The translations under genes were made by a program, and so were the position numbers. DNA of 13,208 bases, from NCBI GenBank assembly GCA_031279175.1, contig JAITJA010000193.1, positions 1 through 13,208 on the forward strand. The letters run 5' to 3'. The first letter of the stretch is position 1. Every line of letters begins with the position of its first letter. This document shows, piece after piece, positions 8,501-13,208 of the stretch. This DNA comes from Odoribacteraceae bacterium. Its GTDB lineage: Bacteria; Bacteroidota; Bacteroidia; Bacteroidales; Marinifilaceae. Below the pieces are notes generated by a model. That model did not search any database. It was not told the DNA's origin and saw only the letters and a program-made list of their open reading frames with translations.

Positions 8501-8974
8501 GTGCCTTGCGGGGTGAATGAGCCGAAACTATGGGGAAATCTAAACTCCATGTTCCGGTACAAGAACCTGCTCCTCAATCTCACTTTTAGCTATCGCGTCG
8601 GCGGCGATATCTATAACCAAACCCTGATAGATAAAGTAGAGAACGTGGACCCGTGGTATAATGCCGACAAACGGGTCTTCTACGTGCGATGGAAAAACCC
8701 GGGAGATCACGCTTATTTCAAGGGCGTCGGGGACCGGACAACCACGCCGGCGTCTTCCCGTTTCGTGATGAAGGAAAACACGCTGGAATGTCGCACGATC
8801 CACCTCTCTTACGAGATGGATACCGACTGGCTGCGAGACCGGGTAGGGATCTCCTATCTTTCTATCGGCGCTTACACCGAGGATGTCTTCCGCCTCTCCA
8901 CGATTAAACAGGAGCGCGGCACCTCCTATCCCTTCTCCCGGAAATATTCTTTCTCGTTTACCGCTCGTTTTTAA
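5567..8974 (+). CDS. SusC/RagA-type TonB-dependent transporter with STN signalling domain
   Basis: An outer-membrane active transporter of 1135 residues that would import a ligand captured by the SusD partner, powered by TonB. A basic N-terminus leads to a hydrophobic signal segment at about 29-48. Next come an STN domain (51-123, VEVFQVKNVSLEECLKKIE ... IIVLKKK), which in this family passes the signal to FecR; a carboxypeptidase-regulatory-like beta-sandwich (137-213, GRARDGNNLPLAGVHVHLKG); a TonB-box-like stretch (EVEEVVITG, 217-225); and the plug (about 225-366), with LPLFIIDGLEV and ITLLKDASATALYGSRGANGVVMISTRK, hallmark SusC motifs. The rest is a beta-barrel ending in an aromatic residue (FTARF), as needed for barrel assembly. 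The start at 5567 is 11 bp after the FecR stop; an internal ATG at 5645 would also keep the signal segment. The substrate cannot be told from sequence. Confidence 0.96.
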   Translation: MKQIQDLKKNARGRTTTPRESRKCRYMTGWLVSLLLLLNLNVYSTVSGQRVEVFQVKNVSLEECLKKIESLTGLGFFYNEQEVRKVTGITLDERNIELYKLLEKLEALSGFHYEIIDDIIVLKKKTATIATRQEETIRVEGRARDGNNLPLAGVHVHLKGVTPTIGTHTNKEGYYILYIPRVDNPVLVFSFVGMKTVEASCAGKSTVDAVMEEDVNEVEEVVITGIFTKARESYTGAVTSITAKELSQVGNRDILSQIRNVDPSFFIVENNSAGSDPNTLPQIQMRGNTGLSVDVKDVQTDMSTRQSTNLPLFIIDGLEVSLQQVIDLDQNLVENITLLKDASATALYGSRGANGVVMISTRKPAAGSIRFSYKGDINLELPDLSSYNLLNAREKLAFEVAAGIYRSDVPAWEQVYDELYNDRLISVARGVDTYWLKYPVRAGIGQRHSLRAEGGDEHFRYAATFGYNNIVGVMKQSLRSTYSGNMFLQYRFDKFSFHDDLSISVNKASNSPYENFSQYTRVNNYWTPYDDDGKLKKTLETFVYPESGQSFQPANPLYNATLPYRNSSGYSSFVNNFTAEWNILPSVLFVRGRFSIMKQQGRTDLYISAEHTSFANYTEDKYVLRGSYTYGTNESFMYDGDVTLNYNQTWDDKHLLYVGLNYSLAEDKTENFTMRARGYAAKNMIFFGMGSSFEENGRPQSYESHSRRLGATANINYTYDRRYFADFSGKLEGSSRFGKNNRTAPFWSVGMGWNMHNESFLEEAGWIKNLRLRFSYGVSGSQNFNPYQALRTYRYFESQGYRYWVGAQLIDMGNEELTWQQTEQMNVGIETTLFKDRLRINVDVYNKMTHDLLSDVNLPLSSGFNSYRANVGEVSNRGVEASANIYFIRNSRRGIIWSVGASLLHNRNKIEKISNSLEFLNAILMEADRTNPSFLFKEGQSLKTIFAVQSLGIDPNSGREIFVKKDGSRTFSWNASDKVPCGVNEPKLWGNLNSMFRYKNLLLNLTFSYRVGGDIYNQTLIDKVENVDPWYNADKRVFYVRWKNPGDHAYFKGVGDRTTTPASSRFVMKENTLECRTIHLSYEMDTDWLRDRVGISYLSIGAYTEDVFRLSTIKQERGTSYPFSRKYSFSFTARF

Positions 8975-9003
8975 CGAAGTTCACCGCATAAATAGCATCG
9001 AAT

Positions 9004-10485
9004 ATGAAGTACAAATACCTACCGCTGCTCCTCCTCTTCGCCCTGCCCGGTTGTTCGGGATGGTTAGACATACGCCCTCAATTAGAGATCGTCGAGGAGG
9101 ACATGTTTGCTACCGAATGGGGTTTCCAGGACGTGCTGATAGGCGCTTATTCCAAGATCTCTACCCAGAGCATGTACGGGATGTATACCTCTATCCTCGT
9201 GCCGGAATTGTTAGCGCACCACTGGCTCGTCGCCTCCTCGAACGTCGAGTATGACAATATCCAAAACTTCAACATGGACAACCCGGACCTCGACGGGCTT
9301 TTGGCGACTATCTGGCAACAATATTACCAGACTATCGCCAACTTGAACAGCCTGCTGGCGGCGATCGACAGCCGCGCCTCTCTTTTCGTTGACGGGAACT
9401 ACGAGTTGATCAAGGGAGAGGCACTGGGCCTGCGCGCCTTCCTGCATTTCGACCTGCTCCGCTTCTGGGGTGACGCGCCCGGCGTGGCCAGCGGGGAGAG
9501 CATCACCATCCCCTACATGAAAATAACGACCAAAGACCCCGAACTCCTGCGTTCGGTATCGTACGACGAGGTCGCGCGGCAAATCAAAAACGACTTGGAC
9601 TCCGCGGAGATCTTCTTGCAGCGCGACCCTATCCTGCTCTATCCCCCCGGCGTCTTGAACAGTCCCGGGAAATTATACGCGAACGGCGTCTTCCCGCCGG
9701 ACAACAGCTTCCATTACTACAGGCAAAACCGCTTCAATCTTCACGCGGTAAAGGCCACCAAGGCGCGCTACCACCTGTGGAAAGGAGAAAAAGCACTGGC
9801 ACTACAACACGCCAGGGAAGTGATCGAGGCCGTCGACGCGATGACGAGCACTCCACTCTTCACGCTCGCCAACGAGGCCTCCATGACGGGCATCAATGCC
9901 TCCGCGCCGGATCTCATCATGACCTCGGAACACGTCTTCGCGATCCACAATAGCGCCTTGCAGAGTCTTCTCTCCTCCTACTTCCTCTCCTTCGGCGGGC
10001 TGACGCAAGACCGGGTAGCCATCCGCACCGCCTTCGAGACCAACATCCATCCCAATGACATCCGGGCGAAAGAACCGCGTAACTGGGAGGAAAAACTCAA
10101 CTCGCAAACGCAGCAAAAGGAGTACTTCTTCAGGAAATACCTCGCGAGCGAAACGAACACCGTCCAGGTGATCCCAATCATCCGCCTGGCCGAGATGTAC
10201 CTGATCGCCATCGAGTGCGCCGCGCTACCGGAGGCCAACGAGTGGTTACGCGAGTTCAGGATCAGCCGGAACATGGAAAGCCTCATCGACGGGTCGCTCG
10301 TCGACGCGAGCTCCGTCTACCGCTTCCTGGAAAAAGAATACCGGAAAGAATTCTACGGCGAGGGACAAATGTTCTTCTTCTACAAGCGCAACAACGTGAC
10401 GACCTATTCCTGGCCCACCGCCTTCCCCGTCGACCTGACGCGATACAAGTTCCCCAGGCCGATAGACCAAATCATCTATGAATAA
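9004..10485 (+). CDS. SusD/RagB-family nutrient-binding lipoprotein
   Basis: A 493-residue surface lipoprotein that would form the ligand-binding lid of the SusC-type barrel. The signal peptide ends in the lipobox LPGC with the lipidated cysteine at residue 17, followed by the typical SGWLDIRPQLEIVEEDMFAT start of mature SusD proteins. The N-terminal half is helical and TPR-like, with the conserved Y-N-L-L stretches (QYYQTIANLNSLLAAID; GEALGLRAFLHFDLLRFWGDAP). A FNLHAVKATKARYHLWKGEKALALQHAREVI segment near residues 245-275 is the standard TPR hairpin, and IPIIRLAEMYLIAIECAA plus KEYRKEFYGEGQMFFFYKR near the C-terminus are RagB/SusD signatures. It follows the SusC gene by 29 bp and precedes the next lipoprotein gene by 14 bp. 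Length is at the lower end for the family. Ligand unknown. Confidence 0.96.
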   Translation: MKYKYLPLLLLFALPGCSGWLDIRPQLEIVEEDMFATEWGFQDVLIGAYSKISTQSMYGMYTSILVPELLAHHWLVASSNVEYDNIQNFNMDNPDLDGLLATIWQQYYQTIANLNSLLAAIDSRASLFVDGNYELIKGEALGLRAFLHFDLLRFWGDAPGVASGESITIPYMKITTKDPELLRSVSYDEVARQIKNDLDSAEIFLQRDPILLYPPGVLNSPGKLYANGVFPPDNSFHYYRQNRFNLHAVKATKARYHLWKGEKALALQHAREVIEAVDAMTSTPLFTLANEASMTGINASAPDLIMTSEHVFAIHNSALQSLLSSYFLSFGGLTQDRVAIRTAFETNIHPNDIRAKEPRNWEEKLNSQTQQKEYFFRKYLASETNTVQVIPIIRLAEMYLIAIECAALPEANEWLREFRISRNMESLIDGSLVDASSVYRFLEKEYRKEFYGEGQMFFFYKRNNVTTYSWPTAFPVDLTRYKFPRPIDQIIYE

Positions 10486-10499
10486 CTAACGAAAATAGC

Positions 10500-11246
10500 A
10501 TGAAAACCGATATCATGACATGGACGATCCTCCTCGCGCTCCCGCTACTCGCCTGCCAGGAGAAGATCGTGCACAGGTACGAGAGCGAAAACTCCCTCTA
10601 TTTCTTCAAGGGGGCGGACCAGTACAACACCTTCGTGCAAAGCGACAGCCTCACCTACAATTTCACGACAAAACAAGGCCAACACCAGCGAGACACCATT
10701 CGCCTCCGGATCCTCGCCGCGGGATTCCTCTCCGACAGCGACCGCGAGATCCGCCTGGTACAAGTCAACAGCGACAACCCGCTGGCTGCCGGGGAGGGCG
10801 TGCACTACGTGCCCTTCGACGACCCGGAAGTAGCCGGAAGCATGTTCGTGCCGGCGGGAAGCACGCGGGCCGAAATCCCCGTCATCGTCTCGAGAGACTC
10901 CTCCCTGCGATCACGGGAAGTACGCCTCGAGATCGAGCTACAAGAAAACTCCCACTTCAAGGTAGTCATCCCGGAACTCTCCCGGTTCGTCATCAAGATC
11001 ACGGACATGATCGCCAAGCCCGTCAACTGGGACGTGCTATGGAAATCATACCTCGGGAACTGGGGACCGGAAAAAATGCGATTCCTCGCCGACTACGTCG
11101 GTATCGCCGACTACGAGGGCACGCACGAGGCCACCGAAATGCTCTTCTATCGCTCGAAAGCCATAGAAAAACTAAACGAGTACAACAGCACGCGGGACAC
11201 GCCGCTGGCCGAGGCCGACGGGTCCCTTGTCACCTTCCCCACTTAA
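10500..11246 (+). CDS. DUF4843-type lipoprotein
   Basis: A 248-residue predicted lipoprotein. The signal peptide MKTDIMTWTILLALPLLAC has a lipobox LLAC with cysteine 19. The mature part has the YESENSLYFFKG opening and the SLTYNFTTKQGQHQRDTIRLRI beta-strand segment typical of DUF4843 proteins, which are found almost only next to SusCD pairs in Bacteroidota. Residues 25-165 look like a beta-sandwich (regular alternating strands, including VPAGSTRAEIPVIVSRDSSL and REVRLEIELQEN), and the C-terminal 80 residues (KPVNWDVLWKSYLGNWGPEKMRFL onward) are helical. No catalytic motif is visible. The likely role is an accessory surface component of the uptake complex, by position only. It is in the same operon, 14 bp after the SusD gene and 5 bp before the next ATG. 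The family assignment rests on recalled sequence pattern and gene order. Confidence 0.82.
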   Translation: MKTDIMTWTILLALPLLACQEKIVHRYESENSLYFFKGADQYNTFVQSDSLTYNFTTKQGQHQRDTIRLRILAAGFLSDSDREIRLVQVNSDNPLAAGEGVHYVPFDDPEVAGSMFVPAGSTRAEIPVIVSRDSSLRSREVRLEIELQENSHFKVVIPELSRFVIKITDMIAKPVNWDVLWKSYLGNWGPEKMRFLADYVGIADYEGTHEATEMLFYRSKAIEKLNEYNSTRDTPLAEADGSLVTFPT

Positions 11247-11251
11247 CCCGA

Positions 11252-12787
11252 ATGACCATGAAAACATACACCCGCGTCGCCATACTCATGGCTTGCTTCC
11301 TCTACTCCTGCATCAACGACAAAGGAAACTACCGCTATCTCGACATGGACGAAATCGCCCCCGCGAGCATCTCCAACATCGAGAACGAATACACCGTGCT
11401 CTCCGGGCAATCCTTCGCCCTCGACCCGCTCGTCGAGGGAATAAACAACGAGGAAGAATACGAACACCTCTGGTACATCTACGGGATCGGATTCTCGCGC
11501 AGCGGCTGGAAAGACACCATCGGGAGAGAACGAAACCTCGACTACCGCGTCACCATCGCCTCGGGGACATACCGCGTCACATACAAGATCACCAGCAAAA
11601 ACACCGGCGTCTCCGCCTACTTCAGCACCGACGTCAGGGTCATCTCAGACTTCTCGCGCGGATGGTTCATCACGAAAGACAACGGGAGCGTCACCGACAT
11701 CGACATGATCGACATGGACGGGCGCGTCTTACCAGACCTCATCCAGGCCATGAACGGCAGCGGGGTCCCCGGGATCGCCGTGAAAACAACCTACATCCCC
11801 AACGGCTACAACCACGTCGAGCAAAACCCCGACGGGACAGTCACGCTACACGAGTACCAGAAAGTATTCTTCGTCATCAGCGAATCGGACTTCAACGTCA
11901 TCAGCGGGGAAAACTTCAAGCGATACGCCGCCTTCGACGAATCTTTCTACGAACTGCCCGCCACGAAAAAACCACGCGACGTGATCGTCGGAACGCTCTT
12001 CGTGAATCTACTGAACAACGGGAAACTGCACGAGATGCCTGTCCTCTACGCCAACACCGCGCGCTTCGGGAACCCGCTCATCGGGAGCAACTCCGTCTCC
12101 CCCTACTTCTTCCGGCACACCTCCAACGGCTTCTTGGTCTTCGACCAGGAAAGCCGCTCCTTCAAGGTAAGCGCGTTCTGGCAACCCTCCCTGCTGCCCG
12201 TCGCCGAACGCGCGGACGCGCCGGTCTCCTGCAATAACATGGAACACGACCTGCTCTTCATGCAGGAGCAAGCCGCCTACTATTCCCTAACAAGCAGGGG
12301 GCTGGCTCTCTTTAAACACCGCGAAACAGGAACATGTCACGGCGCGGTGCTCGACGCGAAATGGATGGATTTCGACAACCCGATCAGCTCTTTCATCGAG
12401 GTGCCCGCCGAAAGCCAGGGCGTCACGCGAGCGGCAATCCGGGCCGTGCACAACGTCAACGACGTCATATACTTCTCCGACGGGGGAAATACCGTCGGGA
12501 TGTACAACGTCTCCAACGGCGTCGAGAAACGAAACATCCTCGCGTACGATGAAGGGGAATCCGTCGCCAGCATCGAGCACGTCTCGTATCACGCCTCGAT
12601 CTCCGCGAATCCCTCGCCAAACTGCCTGGCGGTGCTGACCAACAAGGCTGGCAGGTGGAAAATGTACCTGTACCGATTCACCGGCTACACCTCCGACCTG
12701 GAAAGCGCGCCTTACGAGGTGCACGAGGGAGAGGGTAACGCGCGCGACGTCTTGTATCGCGACCCCGGCTCCCCCGCTACCAATTAA
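11252..12787 (+). CDS. PKD-like family lipoprotein
   Basis: A 511-residue predicted lipoprotein (509 if translation starts at the second ATG, 11258, which gives the MKTYTR start similar to its neighbours). The signal peptide ends in the lipobox LYSC. The mature N-terminus NDKGNYRYLDMDEIAPASI is the characteristic opening of the PKD-like family that accompanies DUF4843 and SusCD genes. Roughly the next 100 residues form a PKD-type beta-sandwich (SGQSFALDPLVEG, YEHLWYIYG, LDYRVTIASGTYRVTYKITSKNTG), and from SRGWFITKDNGSVTDIDMIDMDGR on there are repeated beta-strand blocks suggestive of a propeller-like C-terminal region. No enzyme motif is seen. The same frame stays open far upstream (to 10520), overlapping the DUF4843 gene, but the signal peptide fixes the real start near 11252. 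It is the last gene of the operon in the window. Confidence 0.85.
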   Translation: MTMKTYTRVAILMACFLYSCINDKGNYRYLDMDEIAPASISNIENEYTVLSGQSFALDPLVEGINNEEEYEHLWYIYGIGFSRSGWKDTIGRERNLDYRVTIASGTYRVTYKITSKNTGVSAYFSTDVRVISDFSRGWFITKDNGSVTDIDMIDMDGRVLPDLIQAMNGSGVPGIAVKTTYIPNGYNHVEQNPDGTVTLHEYQKVFFVISESDFNVISGENFKRYAAFDESFYELPATKKPRDVIVGTLFVNLLNNGKLHEMPVLYANTARFGNPLIGSNSVSPYFFRHTSNGFLVFDQESRSFKVSAFWQPSLLPVAERADAPVSCNNMEHDLLFMQEQAAYYSLTSRGLALFKHRETGTCHGAVLDAKWMDFDNPISSFIEVPAESQGVTRAAIRAVHNVNDVIYFSDGGNTVGMYNVSNGVEKRNILAYDEGESVASIEHVSYHASISANPSPNCLAVLTNKAGRWKMYLYRFTGYTSDLESAPYEVHEGEGNARDVLYRDPGSPATN

Positions 12788-12839
12788 CAAGCAACGCGCG
12801 TTTACACGGCACGAACAAGATCACGAGAACGAGAGAGAA

Positions 12840-13208
12840 ATGAATAACGAGAATCCTCGCTTGACAACAACCCGCGCGCGAAGCGTCACCGCGAACTCGC
12901 GAGAAGCTTTCGCGTCTGCGCGAAGTGTTCTCGGGAAATCCCGAGACGGTTTCGCGGCTGCGCGAAGGCTTCTCGGGAAATCCCGAGACGGTTTCGCGCC
13001 TGCGCGAAAGCTCCTCGCGAACTCGCGAGACCGTTTCGCGTCTGCGCGAAGGCTTCTCGCGAACTCGCGAGACGGTTTCGCGGCTGCGCGAAGCGTTCCC
13101 GCAAACTCGCGAGACCGTTTCGCGCCTGCGCGAAAGCTTCTCGCGAACTCGCGAGACCGTTTCGCGCCTGCGCGAAGGCTTCTCGCGAACTCGCGAGACG
13201 GTTTCGCG
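12840..13208 (+). CDS. Possible repeat protein read through the 42-bp array (3' end outside window)
   Basis: An ATG at 12840, preceded by the purine-rich GAGAACGAGAGAGAA, opens a frame that stays open to the window end (123 codons). After a non-repeated leader (MNNENPRLTTTRARSVTAN) the product is a 14-residue repeat of the form SRDGFAxARRLLAN, about seven copies, with hydrophobic residues spaced as in an amphipathic helix and many arginines. No signal peptide or known domain is seen. Caution is needed: the 42-bp unit lacks stop codons in all three plus frames, and a period divisible by three keeps every frame open, so the open frame is not evidence of coding. The only points in favour are the ATG, the upstream purine run and the unique leader. 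It could equally be a non-coding array. Confidence 0.3.
   Translation, partial: MNNENPRLTTTRARSVTANSREAFASARSVLGKSRDGFAAARRLLGKSRDGFAPARKLLANSRDRFASARRLLANSRDGFAAARSVPANSRDRFAPARKLLANSRDRFAPARRLLANSRDGFA
12887..13208. repeat. 42-bp tandem array with two hairpins per unit, continues past window
   Basis: Eight units start at 12887, 12929, 12971, 13013, 13055, 13097, 13139 and 13181; the last is cut by the window edge. Each unit has hairpin A (consensus TCTCGCG-AACT-CGCGAGA, 7-bp stem, 4-nt loop), a 4-nt spacer, hairpin B (TTCGCG-NCTG-CGCGAA, 6-bp stem, 4-nt loop) and another 4-nt spacer. Hairpin B stems are identical in all seven complete copies. In the A copies at 12929 and 12971 stem position 6 is G instead of C and its partner, position 13, is C instead of G, so pairing is kept. 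The copies at 12887, 13013 and 13097 have imperfect outer or left arms. Spacers and loop base N vary. No unique spacers, so not CRISPR. Confidence 0.92.

Noticed and set aside
10520..11251. Upstream extension of the PKD-like gene frame, giving a 755-residue protein
   Set aside because: The extension overlaps the DUF4843 gene in another frame and is arginine- and proline-rich without domain character, while a lipoprotein signal peptide begins at 11252 or 11258.
11227..12237. A 336-codon plus-strand frame rich in Arg and His
   Set aside because: It overlaps the PKD-like lipoprotein in another frame; its composition is that of a frame-shifted reading of GC-rich coding DNA.
12886..13104. A 72-codon minus-strand frame of 14-residue repeats (REAFAQPRNRLGIS type)
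   Set aside because: It is a reading of the 42-bp hairpin array; its variable positions are mostly first codon positions that change the amino acid, and the repeat unit has no stop in several frames, so the open frame is uninformative.
12887..13208. CRISPR array
   Set aside because: Units are contiguous 42-bp copies with two internal palindromes and no unique spacers of regular length, and no cas genes are in the window. The same holds for the array at 3413-3601.

Overview
The window looks like chromosomal DNA from a fairly GC-rich member of the Bacteroidota (probably order Bacteroidales). The evidence is a SusC/SusD outer-membrane pair with an ECF sigma factor and a FecR anti-sigma factor, two further lipoproteins of the DUF4843 and PKD-like types, a rhaB-rhaA-rhaT-rhaD rhamnose order familiar from gut Bacteroides, and starts that lack strong Shine-Dalgarno sequences. 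Genus cannot be fixed from the sequence alone.

Region 1 (1-3394, plus strand) is an L-rhamnose catabolic operon cut by the left edge: the end of rhamnulokinase, then L-rhamnose isomerase, an L-rhamnose/H+ symporter and rhamnulose-1-phosphate aldolase, separated by only 12-18 bp. Together they import rhamnose and convert it to dihydroxyacetone phosphate and L-lactaldehyde. Metal and catalytic residues of the isomerase and aldolase are intact.

Region 2 (3395-3758) is a gene-poor gap between convergent units. It holds a degenerate 21-bp tandem array of about nine units (3413-3601), which can be read as a 55-residue heptad-repeat peptide, then a strong GC hairpin (3627-3650) and a weaker one (3717-3740) that could end the sigma gene.

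Region 3 (3759-12787) is a cell-surface signalling and nutrient-uptake locus. An ECF sigma factor lies on the minus strand, divergent from a plus-strand run of FecR anti-sigma, an STN-containing SusC-type TonB-dependent transporter, a SusD-type lipoprotein, a DUF4843-type lipoprotein and a PKD-like lipoprotein. The likely logic is that ligand binding at the SusCD surface complex is relayed through the STN domain to FecR, which frees the sigma factor to transcribe the operon. No degradative enzyme lies in the window, so the substrate is unknown.

Region 4 (12788-13208, running off the right edge) is a 42-bp tandem array in which every unit carries two short perfect or near-perfect hairpins. One stem shows a paired, compensatory C:G to G:C swap. 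An ATG-started frame at 12840 reads through the array as a 14-residue repeat, but all three plus frames stay open across it, so coding is uncertain. The two arrays, with periods of 21 and 42 bp, are the least explained parts of the window.
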